Source: Neiella marina (GTDB taxonomy: Bacteria; Pseudomonadota; Gammaproteobacteria; Enterobacterales; Neiellaceae). From it: 64,000 nt of DNA. The notes below the pieces were generated by a model. The model had not been told where the DNA came from, made no database searches, and saw nothing but the letters and a program-made list of their open reading frames with translations. The stretch covers positions 1-64,000 of the forward strand of contig NZ_NGNS01000005.1 in NCBI RefSeq assembly GCF_002165625.1. The letters run 5' to 3'. This document shows positions 29,311-38,024 of this stretch, piece after piece (positions within the stretch are counted from its first letter, which is position 1; each line of letters begins with the position of its first letter). The position numbers and the translations under genes were made by a program.

Positions 29311-30960
29311 TTATTGCCGTTTTAATTGCTGAAATTGCCCCCAAAGCTCATTTTTACGACTTCTGTGCTGGGCAGGGAGGCGGACGCCATCAACCGATTT
29401 GAACAGCTCCTCACATCTTCGAAGTTGTCCAGGACTCATTTTTTTAGACTCGGACAAACGTTTGAGTAGGGTTTGAATTAAATTGAGCGCAGCACCGGTA
29501 TTGGTTGGAGCAATTTGCAATGCTTGCTCGAACTCCTCAATTGCAGTTTTAAAGTCATCTTGATCGTAGGCTGTCATACCCGCTTTACTGTGCTGCTGAA
29601 ACGTATCGTGGCGACTCTGCAATCCGGTTGTCTCATCTTGTTGATGAGCGATAGTGGCTTTCAAAAAGGGATTACTGGAGTCGAGCTGCTCGGCTTTAGC
29701 TAGCACTTTTTGAGCCTCTTCCAGCTCGCCAATCATGCTCACTGTCGCTAGGCTTTCAGTAATGAAATCGGTTGGTAATTGGCTCTCATGAGAGCTTTCG
29801 TCGTAGCGTTCGGTGGCCTTGTAATAAAGCTTTTTGGCCTTTAATAAATCACCTTTGCGAGCAAATTTGGCGGCGTTAATCAGATCCTCATAGTTTTGAA
29901 AATCAAAGCCATTAAATTGAGAATCTTGGCGTGCCCGCATTAACGTGCTGAATGCTTCACTTTCCAGTCGTCCCGATGCTCGTTCGTCGTCGCTATTGAG
30001 CGACGCCTCCACGGTACTGCGAACATAATTACAAAGGTGCTCAGTATTACGCTCTATCGCTCGGCGGCTCTGATCATAGACTTGGCGGAAAGCGTCATTG
30101 GCAAGCAAATACTCTTCGTTACTAAGCGCTAACTGAGCAAGTTTCTCTTGCCGCTCTGGCCGAAAAGGCGACAGTTCAGCTGCCTTTTTAAGCATTTCTA
30201 AAGCGCGTGCTTCATCTCCCAAGCCAATGTATGCCTCGGCAATACAATCATGAGCCTCAACCGTCAGCGGACTGCTTTTTAGTATTGGAGCGACAGTAGT
30301 AATTGCCTCTTCGTGACGGCTGCAGTCATTCAGCGTGTGGCCCAAGCTGACACGCGCCCAAATCAAATCACGTTGCTCAAGCGTTTCTCTGAGAATTTTT
30401 TCCGAATGCTGAGGATTGCCTGTCCGACGATGAAATTCAGCGAGCATTTTCTTACATAGGCCGCTGTAACGACTGTTTTCCGCCAACAGCTTTTCACATT
30501 CGGCAATTGCTTGCGGCAGATCATCGCCATAGACCGCGTTGTAAACCGGACCTAGTTCCAGGTGCTTGGAATATGCACGCTCTAAGCGATTAGCTAATTG
30601 TTTCAGGGAAAACGGTTTGACCAGATAGTCGTCTGGTTCACGCTCCAGCGCTCCGAGAACAATCCCCCGGGTGCTTTCACCAGAAATAATAAAAAATACC
30701 GCCGCGGGGGATAGATACTTTTGTTCTCGCAGGATTTCAAGCAGTTGCTGTCCATTGCGCCCCGGCCCTAGATTGTAATCGGCAAGTACAATATCAAACT
30801 TGGTTGAACGGCAAGCTCGGATGGCGGCTTCAGAGGATTCAACGAAGTGGATATCTTTAATGCCCAAATTGACCAGCATGCCTTTTAAGGTCACTTGAAA
30901 GGCTCTTTGGTCATCAACAATCAGAATTTTGGTGCGCTTGAAATCGATGTTTGACTTCAT
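29311..30960 (-). CDS. Response regulator with TPR output region (second copy)
   Basis: 549-residue orphan REC-TPR protein. Receiver domain about 10-130: Asp16/Asp17 (LIVDDQRAF), phospho-acceptor Asp61 (VLADYNLG), Ser/Glu in FIISGEST and Lys in YLVKPFS. The remainder (about 140-545) is helical TPR-type repeats, for example YDQDDFKTAIEEFEQAL near 470. It is similar in layout and in many positions to the 523-residue regulator at 8077-9648, including the YN LG context after the Asp and the final TPR. No kinase gene is next to it, so it may share the soluble kinase at 7374 or another partner. Confidence 0.9.
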   Translation of the reverse strand: MKSNIDFKRTKILIVDDQRAFQVTLKGMLVNLGIKDIHFVESSEAAIRACRSTKFDIVLADYNLGPGRNGQQLLEILREQKYLSPAAVFFIISGESTRGIVLGALEREPDDYLVKPFSLKQLANRLERAYSKHLELGPVYNAVYGDDLPQAIAECEKLLAENSRYSGLCKKMLAEFHRRTGNPQHSEKILRETLEQRDLIWARVSLGHTLNDCSRHEEAITTVAPILKSSPLTVEAHDCIAEAYIGLGDEARALEMLKKAAELSPFRPERQEKLAQLALSNEEYLLANDAFRQVYDQSRRAIERNTEHLCNYVRSTVEASLNSDDERASGRLESEAFSTLMRARQDSQFNGFDFQNYEDLINAAKFARKGDLLKAKKLYYKATERYDESSHESQLPTDFITESLATVSMIGELEEAQKVLAKAEQLDSSNPFLKATIAHQQDETTGLQSRHDTFQQHSKAGMTAYDQDDFKTAIEEFEQALQIAPTNTGAALNLIQTLLKRLSESKKMSPGQLRRCEELFKSVDGVRLPAQHRSRKNELWGQFQQLKRQ

Positions 30961-31043
30961 CCAACGACTTTAAAACGTGGGTTTGCTTCGAGTGTAACAC
31001 AAGCAGGAGAAAAGAAAGTGTCTTGAACGGACAGAGCAAAAAG

Positions 31044-31128
<85 letters not shown>

Positions 31129-31340
31129 ACTGTTGCACATTGCGCGCGAGTCTGCTGCTTGACCAAGCTAACAGCATGGCGGCGAATTATACGAAGAATT
31201 ATGGTGATGTAAATACCCAGATAAGGAAAAAACAGAGATTTTTTTGCCAACCTTAGAAGCTTTTTACTAAAGAAATAAACAATTGCGCCGATACCTTTCT
31301 TGAAGTGTTGTTTAAAGTGTATCTGAAGGCGGAAATATAA

Positions 31341-31823
31341 GTGTTGTCGCAGGTTGAAAGGCCTCCAGTTTCAAATGAGTATGACTTGGGTCAGTCGATC
31401 AATGTCGCTGCAGCGTCAGGTAACTCTGAAACCTTTCGCTTGCTGTTGTCGATGCTTTCTGCCGATGTTTGCGATCAACCACAGTTCAGTCGTTTACCTT
31501 CAGACGTCAAACAACCCGAAGATCTGCGTCAAGTACTGCAACTTGCAGATCCTCAGCCATTTTATGATCAACATCACCCGAGTTATCAATCAAGCCTCAC
31601 TAATGCTTTTCATGCTGGTGGCCTAACGGATGTACGATTGCTGGATGCGCTAAAACCAGAACCATTGGTGGCAGGTAGCGAGGAAAGTAACCCCGTGCAT
31701 CAAATTCAAGCCTTGCTGTCTCCTTGGCAACAGCATAAAGCTTCGGGTAATCAACCTGAATGTCATCCCACCGATTGGCAAGATGCTGATCGTGCGCTAC
31801 TTGCGGTTGCCGCTAACGGCTAA
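31341..31823 (+). CDS. Hypothetical soluble protein (VC2046/SO_2500-like, tentative)
   Basis: 160 residues, GTG start (TTG three nt later is an alternative) after AAGGCGGA. Soluble, no signal peptide or membrane segment. The N-terminal NEYDLGQSINVAAASGNSETFRLLLSMLSADV and the terminal DWQDADRALLAVAANG regions recall a small family of uncharacterised Vibrio/Shewanella proteins, but I am recalling this from general resemblance and cannot confirm it. Codon use is like its neighbours. It lies between tRNA-Tyr and a very small ORF and appears to be monocistronic. Confidence 0.7.
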   Translation: MLSQVERPPVSNEYDLGQSINVAAASGNSETFRLLLSMLSADVCDQPQFSRLPSDVKQPEDLRQVLQLADPQPFYDQHHPSYQSSLTNAFHAGGLTDVRLLDALKPEPLVAGSEESNPVHQIQALLSPWQQHKASGNQPECHPTDWQDADRALLAVAANG

Positions 31824-31881
31824 TTAACATAACGATAACTGGATTAGATTAATTAATGAGCTGAGAGTAAAACAATTCATT

Positions 31882-31909
31882 TTGCATCATTGTTTTTACT
31901 GACTATTAT
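31882..31909 (+). promoter_or_regulatory. Promoter of the 23-codon ORF
   Basis: TTGCAT (31882-31887), 16-bp spacer, TATTAT (31904-31909), about 45 bp before the ATG of the small ORF. Confidence 0.5.
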
Positions 31910-31954
31910 TTGCGCCGTTGAGATGTTGATCACAAATGAAGGAGGTAAATCTCG

Positions 31955-32026
31955 ATGAATCGTTCTAAGTTTATCCAGTGCCTGTTTCGTGTTGGGCGAG
32001 AGCTTCAAGCGCACGGCGTAAAATAA
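31955..32026 (+). CDS. 23-residue peptide with perfect Shine-Dalgarno
   Basis: ATG at 31955 follows a perfect AAGGAGGT (31939-31946) at 8-nt spacing. The reading frame is 23 codons plus TAA: it begins MNRSKFIQCLF and ends LQAHGVK. Basic, with a short amphipathic helix (FIQCLFRVGRELQ) and one cysteine. A promoter-like element lies before it and a strong terminator 12 nt after it, so it is a self-contained transcription unit. It could be a leader peptide, a small regulatory peptide or an mRNA acting as an sRNA. No downstream gene is on this strand, which argues against a classical attenuator. Confidence 0.62.
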   Translation: MNRSKFIQCLFRVGRELQAHGVK

Positions 32027-32036
32027 TTAATGAGAG

Positions 32037-32060
32037 AGGCGGCAGTTGCCGCCTTTTTTA
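32037..32060 (+). terminator. Terminator after the 23-codon ORF
   Basis: AGGCGGCA (32037-32044) / TGCCGCCT (32047-32054), followed by TTTTTATTT. Lies between the small ORF and the convergent rnt stop. Confidence 0.88.
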
Positions 32061-32070
32061 TTTCACCAGC

Positions 32071-32721
32071 TTAGGCAGTCAATGATTCAGTCAGCGGCCA
32101 ACCACCAAGTTGTTGGTAGCGGTTGACGATTTTGCAAAACAGTTCGGCTGTTTTGCCGGCATCGTAAGCTGCGCTATGTGCGGATTGCTGATCGAAGGCG
32201 ATGTCAAAACGTTCACAACAGTCTTTTAGTACCGACTGACCTAATGCCAGGGCGCCGAGCGTTGCCGTGTCAAAGGTTACGAATGGGTGGAATGGACTGC
32301 GCTTAAAGCGCGTTCGATTAATGGCGGCATTGAGGAAACTGTTGTCAAATGCGGCATTGTGAGCAACCAATACACAGCGCTGGCAACCATGCTGTTTTTG
32401 TAGTGGCCGGAGCGCCTTTGACAATTGATTCAGCATGGTCTTTTCATCAACCGCTTGTCGATCCGGACAATGCGGATCGATACCTGTAAAGGCCAGGGAC
32501 GATGGTTCTAAATTGGCACCATCAAATGGTGCCACATTGTAGGCAAAAGTTGCAGCCGGAGTCAGTAGACCTTCCTCGTCGATAGTGATCGCCGTTGCGG
32601 CGACTTCCAAAACGGCGTCAGTCAAAGGATTAAAACCAGCGGTTTCGATATCGACGACTACTGGGTAGTAACCTCTGAATCGTGAAGCTAACGCTAGTTT
32701 TGGATCTACTGTTTCTGTCAT
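32071..32721 (-). CDS. rnt: Ribonuclease T
   Basis: DEDDh-family 3'-5' exoribonuclease that trims tRNA CCA ends and matures 5S and 23S rRNA. 216 residues. Exo I: VVVDIETAGFN with Asp24 and Glu26; Exo II: VLVAHNAAFDNSFL; Exo III: AHSAAYDAGKTAELF with His182 and Asp187. FKRSPFHPFVTFDTATL is characteristic of RNase T. Divergent from motY, the same arrangement as in Vibrio, which supports both calls. Confidence 0.96.
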   Translation of the reverse strand: MTETVDPKLALASRFRGYYPVVVDIETAGFNPLTDAVLEVAATAITIDEEGLLTPAATFAYNVAPFDGANLEPSSLAFTGIDPHCPDRQAVDEKTMLNQLSKALRPLQKQHGCQRCVLVAHNAAFDNSFLNAAINRTRFKRSPFHPFVTFDTATLGALALGQSVLKDCCERFDIAFDQQSAHSAAYDAGKTAELFCKIVNRYQQLGGWPLTESLTA

Positions 32722-32863
32722 TTCTGTACTCGAACGTTGAAAAACGAGCGCTATTATTCCAGAAAATCTTGTTTAATGGTGAATCTAACGTAAAAATGAC
32801 TCAAGTAATCTGGAACGCCGCCGATTATAGATGCAGGCAACCATAAGAAGACGCGAAGCCATC

Positions 32864-33841
32864 ATGAAACATCCAGTGCTGACAACTGCAATGACCATAG
32901 GGATACTGTCTGTCGTGAGCCCATTCGGTGAGGCGACAGTGCGGCAGTATGCAGCGCCAATTGGCCATTCTGACTGGGTACTGACCCAAAGTTCTCCTTT
33001 GGTGTGTCAACTAGAACATGGTATTCCGAGCTATGGTACGGCAGTGTTTACCGACAAGGCAGGCAGCGGTCATGCATTGCACATGACGCTAGAAATGTTG
33101 CGCCGTCCGCAACTCAGCGGCAACGCCAGATTAATGTCGGTACCGCCGAGCTATAAGCCCGGTATGGAAGCCAGTTTAATGGCTAATGTTCAGGTTTATG
33201 ATGGTTTCAACACCATGGTTGGTGAACAATTATCTTGGCAAATCTTAACCGAATTAGAGCAGGGCAATAACCCTACTTTGTTTTATCAAGACGGCTATAG
33301 TCGCTTGGGTGATATTGAAGTTGCACTCAACTCTGCCAATTTCCGCCGTTCGCTCAATGAGTTTGTTGATTGCGTTGGCGGATTATTGCCCTATGGCTAC
33401 GATGATGTCGCCATTAGTGTGTTGAACTACAAGCTGAATAGCGATGAGTTAGAGCTTGAATCGTTAAAAAGGTTGCGCAAAGTTGTTGACTATCTGCGTC
33501 ATGATGATGCGATTGTCCGGGTAGAAATCGATGCTTTCTCGGATAGCTATGGCGGCCGTTGGTTGAACTTTGAGTTGTCCAAGAAAAGAGCTGCCGCGGT
33601 GAAAGATTTTATGATTGAGCAAGGTGTCAAAGATGACTTGCTGATTACTGCTGGCTATGGTGAACGTCGTCATGTGGCTTCAAACAAAAGCCCTATTGGT
33701 CGCCATAAGAACCGACGTGTGGTTGTGCGACTGACTCGAGACAACAGCCAAGAGCCGTCGCCGATGGCACAAAAAGCCTTGACGCCGAAAATTGCTAAAG
33801 CGCTAACCAAGGTCGAGCCTGATACTGCTTCCCCACAATAA
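32864..33841 (+). CDS. motY: Sodium-type flagellar motor protein MotY
   Basis: Periplasmic T-ring component that, with MotX, anchors PomA/PomB stators of Na+-driven polar flagella. 325 residues from the ATG giving MKHPVLTTAMTIG; an ATG 11 codons upstream is rejected because a signal peptide (to about GEA) begins at the second one. The N-terminal MotY domain (about 25-170) is followed by an OmpA-like peptidoglycan-binding domain (about 180-300: IDAFSDSYGGRWLNFELSKKRA in pieces, then GRHKNRRVVVRL). A Pro/Lys-rich tail ends the protein. It is the only flagellar gene in the window. A terminator follows. Confidence 0.94.
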   Translation: MKHPVLTTAMTIGILSVVSPFGEATVRQYAAPIGHSDWVLTQSSPLVCQLEHGIPSYGTAVFTDKAGSGHALHMTLEMLRRPQLSGNARLMSVPPSYKPGMEASLMANVQVYDGFNTMVGEQLSWQILTELEQGNNPTLFYQDGYSRLGDIEVALNSANFRRSLNEFVDCVGGLLPYGYDDVAISVLNYKLNSDELELESLKRLRKVVDYLRHDDAIVRVEIDAFSDSYGGRWLNFELSKKRAAAVKDFMIEQGVKDDLLITAGYGERRHVASNKSPIGRHKNRRVVVRLTRDNSQEPSPMAQKALTPKIAKALTKVEPDTASPQ

Positions 33842-33851
33842 TCTTGTTTTG

Positions 33852-33881
33852 ACTGCTCAACATAGCTTTGAGCAGTTTTTC
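33852..33881 (+). terminator. Terminator after motY
   Basis: ACTGCTCAA (33852-33860) / TTGAGCAGT (33868-33876), 7-nt loop, then a T-run. Confidence 0.9.
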
Positions 33882-34089
33882 AAGCTTCCGCCATTGATTG
33901 AACCTGGAACTAGAGTTTAAACAGCTCTTTCCTGCTTTAATCAGCTCTTGCTGGTCTCCATGGTGTGAATTTTTGATTCGCCAATGTTCTGTTTTTAAAG
34001 CGGAAATGCCATGTGTGTGGCATTTTCATTGTGCTCACCGATAAGCACTAAAATATGCCGTTTTAAACTTAGTTCGAAAAATAAATTAC

Positions 34090-34127
34090 TTGATCTGGGT
34101 CAAATTTGGTTGCTGTTGGTGTATAAT
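34090..34127 (+). promoter_or_regulatory. FNR box with -10 at class II spacing
   Basis: TTGAT-CTGG-GTCAA (34090-34103, 9 of 10 matches) with a perfect TATAAT at 34122-34127. The box centre is then about 38-41 bp upstream of the expected start, the position of class II FNR activation. There is no good -35 hexamer, as usual for activator-dependent promoters. Confidence 0.68.
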
Positions 34128-34244
34128 TTTTGAACGACTTTGATTGGTCGTTTACAGCCTAGCGAGTGACTTGAACGCTCGTTGGCCATTTCATTCGGTG
34201 GCTGTTTGTGTTGACACCAAACAAACGGAACAGGAGGCCCCACC

Positions 34245-35051
34245 ATGAGAATCAGCCAAACCCTTCCTATCGTTTTGATTTCTTTTAACTCCGTTGCCAG
34301 TGGCATTGACGGTGTCGAAGTTGGCAACACCATCCAGCAAACGTTTGCTGTCAACCATCAACTGCCTGCGACCAAGATGGCAGGGTGTTACGAGCAAAAT
34401 GTTTATCAGACCGTGGCTTTAGATGAGCTGCTTGCTTCTCGAGTCAGTGAGCAATTAGATGAAACCATCGACATCGTTCCAGCATCGATGGATCAATACC
34501 AACAGGCGGTAATTAATGACCAGCAGATTGCCCAATTGGCTCAGAGCGATCAGTTGGTGGTCTGCCATTTTGAGTTTGACGCCAACTCGACGTATGACAA
34601 CCCTCTACAGCAAGCCATGTCAGGTTATTACAAGCAAGCACCAATGAAGCAAGTTGGCATTGCATATATGAAGGGCAGTGGTCAGATTGTGTCATTATCA
34701 GTTTATCGACAAACGCCCATTGCTTCATCGATGGTTCAAGTAAGGCAACATTACATGCAGCAATGGCGAGATGCAGAGTTTATTGATAATGGCCATTATT
34801 ATGAATTTGCTGAACACCGCTACTGTGAGGTCACAGGATTGCACTCGGCACATTGCACGTACGATAGTGAAGCAAAACAGGAACTAGTACTCAAGCAACA
34901 ACCGGAGTTATATGCTCAGCTTCAGCAGATGGCCGACTATATGGTCATTTCAACACTTCAACAATTGCCTGCTACTGCAGCTGGTGGGCCACAAGTTGAT
35001 GCTGAAACTTATGCCGCCAATAGCCTTTCCAGTAATTGCTCTCGCCAATAG
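34245..35051 (+). CDS. Orphan secreted protein, predicted FNR-controlled
   Basis: 268 residues; not recognised. The N-terminus MRISQTLPIVLISFNSVASG is hydrophobic with a plausible signal-peptidase site near residue 20, so periplasmic or secreted. Five cysteines (48, 107, 194, 204, 265) would suit disulfides. The protein is Gln-rich (many QQ pairs) and mostly alpha/beta in appearance. AGGAGG lies 7 nt before the ATG. The FNR box and -10 upstream suggest expression without oxygen. A remarkable hairpin follows the stop. The next gene is an outer-membrane beta-barrel protein, with its own leader, so a functional link is only possible. Confidence 0.78.
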   Translation: MRISQTLPIVLISFNSVASGIDGVEVGNTIQQTFAVNHQLPATKMAGCYEQNVYQTVALDELLASRVSEQLDETIDIVPASMDQYQQAVINDQQIAQLAQSDQLVVCHFEFDANSTYDNPLQQAMSGYYKQAPMKQVGIAYMKGSGQIVSLSVYRQTPIASSMVQVRQHYMQQWRDAEFIDNGHYYEFAEHRYCEVTGLHSAHCTYDSEAKQELVLKQQPELYAQLQQMADYMVISTLQQLPATAAGGPQVDAETYAANSLSSNCSRQ

Positions 35052-35058
35052 TGGTTCG

Positions 35059-35097
35059 TTCAAGCCGTCAGAATTGTAACGATTCTGACGGCTTGAA
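35059..35097. repeat. Perfect 16-bp inverted repeat, 7-nt loop
   Basis: TTCAAGCCGTCAGAAT (35059-35074) and its exact complement (35082-35097) flank TGTAACG. It lies 8 nt after the stop of the 34245 gene. No T-tract follows on either strand, so it is not a standard terminator despite its strength. Confidence 0.85.
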
Positions 35098-35208
35098 CAT
35101 CTTCAAATCCTTCACATTTATCAACTGATCTGAAACAATTTAGCGCTCAAAACCTACCACTGCACCCAAGATGGTCTGTGGCTTTTCATACCAGTACAAG
35201 GATTATGT

Positions 35209-35853
35209 ATGAAACTGTTCAGTGTTGCCGCTTTGTCGCTCGTGTTTTGTTCTACCATGGCTTACAGCGAAGATCATAGTGAGTCTTATCAACCCAGCTT
35301 TGATGTTTCGTTACTTGCTGGTACCAGCGGTAGCAGTAATTTTAAATCGGTGGATTCTGATTCGTATACGCTTGATACCGATAGTGGTACCAATATCGCA
35401 GTTAGTATTAACTACTTGCAAAAGTATAAGCATGGTAGCCGGCTGCAATACGAGCTTTATTTAGCGCAGACAGAAACTGATTTGGTGATCAAAGATGTTG
35501 CCACTGCTGAGAAAAGTACGTCAGAAATGGATATTCGTTATTACCACATTGGTGGGGTGAATGAGATCGAGTACAGCGATTCTGATTTCGTGCCCTATCT
35601 AGGAGCTAGTATCGGCCTGACCAGCTTTAAACCCGACGATTATGATGACGAAGACGAGTTTTCATTTGGCATCAATGCTGGTGTTAAGTGGTTTGCTACG
35701 GATTGGATTGGTGCGAGATTTGATGCCAGAGGCATCGGTACTGTCATTGATAGCGACAGCGCAATTTTTTGTAATGGCGGTTGCATCGCGAAAATCAATG
35801 GTGGTGTCTGGTGGCAGTATCAATTGACCGCAGGAATGTTTGTACGATTCTGA
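35209..35853 (+). CDS. Outer-membrane beta-barrel protein
   Basis: 214 residues with a signal peptide (MKLFSVAALSLVFCSTMAYS, cleavage after about residue 20). The mature part alternates hydrophobic and polar residues in strands, for example FDVSLLAG, NIAVSINYL, LQYELYLA and FVPYLGASIGLTSF, and ends VRF with the C-terminal phenylalanine recognised by the BAM complex. It looks like an eight-stranded OmpW/OmpX-like barrel with an acidic loop (DDYDDEDEF). GGATT precedes the ATG. Ligand or role unknown. The preceding gene is also exported. Confidence 0.85.
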   Translation: MKLFSVAALSLVFCSTMAYSEDHSESYQPSFDVSLLAGTSGSSNFKSVDSDSYTLDTDSGTNIAVSINYLQKYKHGSRLQYELYLAQTETDLVIKDVATAEKSTSEMDIRYYHIGGVNEIEYSDSDFVPYLGASIGLTSFKPDDYDDEDEFSFGINAGVKWFATDWIGARFDARGIGTVIDSDSAIFCNGGCIAKINGGVWWQYQLTAGMFVRF

Positions 35854-36247
35854 TCCCGAGTCGCCAAGCCACGTTCAAGTAAGCTATAACTATTCTCATT
35901 CCACTGAATTGAATGTGAATACTTACCAATAAATTTGATGTATCTCTGTTGGGCTAATTTAATTAAGCATTTGATTTAAAATGTTTAGATAAATTTTGCT
36001 CAGCTTTGGTGCGCGGTATTTATTCACTATTTATGCGTTTCTAGTGGCTACATGTAGCCTATTAATAACGCAATATTGACATTTTAAACCCGTGATCAAA
36101 GTGGGGTTATTGATTAAAAACTAAACTATTGCCGTTTTTTCGTGTCTATACTTAGCGACCTGTTGCAAAGCCAAAGCCACCTGAAAGCGCAGTATCTAGT
36201 TATAACTTGCAACGAACGAAGGTTGTTTCAAACATGAGGACTGAATC
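35854..36247 (+). other. AT-rich intergenic region with a palindrome
   Basis: 394 bp without a credible gene. A perfect 14-bp palindrome, GGCTACATGTAGCC, lies at 36046-36059. GAGG at about 8 nt before 36248 is the SD of the small protein gene. No clear terminator for the barrel gene is visible. Confidence 0.6.
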
Positions 36248-36436
36248 ATGAGCGAAAATTATTTTACTTGGCGTAGTGCGGTAGCAGAACAAGCGAAGCA
36301 CATGACCGGTTTAGAAAACGAGATGGTTGATGCAGCAAACGACCAAGTGCTGCAAGACCAATACTTTTACGAGCAACTGACGCCGCAACAAGCAGCTGAG
36401 CGCTTGATGCAAAACCACAAGGCTGCAGCCCGTTAA
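36248..36436 (+). CDS. 62-residue small protein, paralogue of the 28672 gene
   Basis: Unknown function. 62 residues, soluble, helical. [15 protein letters not shown] and [17 protein letters not shown] align with the equivalent blocks of the small protein at 28672; identical or similar residues include Asn, aromatic-Phe, Ser/Thr-Trp-Arg/Lys, Val, Gln, then Tyr39-Phe40 and Leu44 at the same numbers. GAGG SD before the ATG and a terminator after the stop show that it is a real single-gene unit. The next gene, purT, has its own start region. Confidence 0.82.
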   Translation: MSENYFTWRSAVAEQAKHMTGLENEMVDAANDQVLQDQYFYEQLTPQQAAERLMQNHKAAAR

Positions 36437-36464
36437 GTCACTTTAAAAGCTACCTTTCAGTTTC

Positions 36465-36493
36465 AGCGGCTCCGATATCGGGGCCGCTTTCAT
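36465..36493 (+). terminator. Terminator after the second 62-residue gene
   Basis: AGCGGC (36465-36470) / GCCGCT (36483-36488) enclosing the palindrome CCGATATCGG, followed by TTTCATTTC. Confidence 0.78.
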
Positions 36494-36594
36494 TTCTGGG
36501 CCTCATGGATTGGCAAGCTAGCGCCGATGCAGATCAATACCCAGTGGATAATTTGACATATACTTGGGCCGGATTTTTCTTTGGAGTTCAGAGT

Positions 36595-37773
36595 ATGATG
36601 TTGGGAACCCCGCTATCTCCCTCAGCGACCAAAGCCTTGTTGTTGGGCTCAGGTGAATTGGGTAAAGAAGTTGCGATTGAATTGCAGCGCTTAGGTGTGG
36701 AAGTGATTGCCGCCGATCGCTATCTCAATGCCCCGGCAATGCAGGTTGCTCATCGTAGCTACGAGTTAGACATGCTTGATGGCAGTGCGTTGCGAGCGAT
36801 TGTCGAGAAAGAACAGCCTGACATTATTATCCCTGAGATTGAAGCGATAGCGACCGACGAGCTACTGAAGCTGGAAGCCGAGGGCGTAAGAGTCGTGCCA
36901 AATGCTCGTACTACCGCTTTGACCATGGATAGAGAAGGTATTCGCCGCCTTGCGGCCGAAACGTTGGGGCTGCCAACCTCAGGCTACCAGTTTGCCGATA
37001 CCGAACAACAGTTCCAACAAGCGGTGGCTGAAGTCGGTATGCCATGCGTTGTTAAACCGGTCATGAGCTCATCAGGTAAAGGCCAGAGCGTGGTGCGTAG
37101 CGCTGATGACTTGCAGCATGCTTGGGCCTACTCCCAGCAAGGTGGCAGAACAGGTGAGGGGCGTGTCATTGTCGAGGGCTTTGTCGATTTCGACTATGAG
37201 ATAACACTACTAACGGTACTAGCAAGTGATGGTGTTCATTTCTGTTCCCCGATTGGTCACCGTCAACAAGATGGTGACTATCGTGAATCATGGCAACCAC
37301 AAGCAATGACCGAGGCAGCTTTGAACAACTCTCAGTCCATCGCTAAAGCAGTTGTTGAAGAACTCGGTGGGTTTGGCCTCTATGGTGTGGAATTGTTTGT
37401 CAAAGGCGATGATGTTTACTTTAGTGAAGTATCACCACGTCCTCACGACACTGGAATGGTGACGCTTATCTCACAACAACTGTCTGAATTTGCTCTCCAT
37501 GTTCGAGCGATTTTAGGACTGCCTATTTGTGGCATCGAGCATTATGGCCCCAGCGCATCTGCTGTGATATTGCCTTCTGGTCACTCACGGCAAACGCAAT
37601 ATGGCGATCTTCATCTTGCCTTGGCTTCGCCAGGCACCCAGTTGCGGTTATTTGGTAAACCAGAAATAGCAGGGACGCGTCGGATGGGAGTGGCGCTGGC
37701 GACCGCTGAAAGCGTCGAGCAAGCGATTGAAAAAGCCGTTGAAGTGACGCAGCGAGTGTCGGTGACATTCTAG
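36595..37773 (+). CDS. purT: Formate-dependent phosphoribosylglycinamide formyltransferase
   Basis: ATP-grasp enzyme of purine synthesis that formylates GAR directly from formate and ATP. 392 residues from the first of two adjacent ATGs, the exact E. coli length; an earlier in-frame start gives a non-conserved extension. [14 protein letters not shown] is the N-terminal dinucleotide-like loop; [12 protein letters not shown] is the ATP-grasp P-loop; [16 protein letters not shown] and [14 protein letters not shown] are the Mg/ATP and GAR regions. GGAG lies 8-10 nt upstream. Formate made by PflB can be used here. A very strong terminator follows. Confidence 0.98.
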   Translation: MMLGTPLSPSATKALLLGSGELGKEVAIELQRLGVEVIAADRYLNAPAMQVAHRSYELDMLDGSALRAIVEKEQPDIIIPEIEAIATDELLKLEAEGVRVVPNARTTALTMDREGIRRLAAETLGLPTSGYQFADTEQQFQQAVAEVGMPCVVKPVMSSSGKGQSVVRSADDLQHAWAYSQQGGRTGEGRVIVEGFVDFDYEITLLTVLASDGVHFCSPIGHRQQDGDYRESWQPQAMTEAALNNSQSIAKAVVEELGGFGLYGVELFVKGDDVYFSEVSPRPHDTGMVTLISQQLSEFALHVRAILGLPICGIEHYGPSASAVILPSGHSRQTQYGDLHLALASPGTQLRLFGKPEIAGTRRMGVALATAESVEQAIEKAVEVTQRVSVTF

Positions 37774-37802
37774 AACTCGACAGTTTTCAATAAGTATTCG
37801 AG

Positions 37803-37829
37803 AGCCCCGCTATTGCGGGGCTTTTTTTG
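37803..37829 (+). terminator. Terminator after purT
   Basis: AGCCCCGC (37803-37810) / GCGGGGCT (37815-37822), TATT loop, seven Ts. Confidence 0.95.
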
Positions 37830-38024
37830 TCTCGAGGTAGATAAACACAGCGAATGCTGAAAAAACGATCTATGACAAAAATCTTTTGTTTGTTATTACC
37901 AATTTGTGAGACCTGTTTCTCTAGAATGGTATGTCCAATTAACCTAGAGTTGCCATTAAACGAATTCAACGTGAGTTTCTTTACCCACGTCTATCTATCA
38001 ACTTGCTGTTTTGGAGGATATACC

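Larger units (their letters stand above)
33842..34244 (+). promoter_or_regulatory. Intergenic region motY to orphan secreted gene
   Basis: 403 bp without a gene. It begins with the motY terminator. Its right half carries an FNR-like box and a perfect -10 for the 34245 gene. AT-rich in the middle with nothing else recognisable. Confidence 0.7.
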
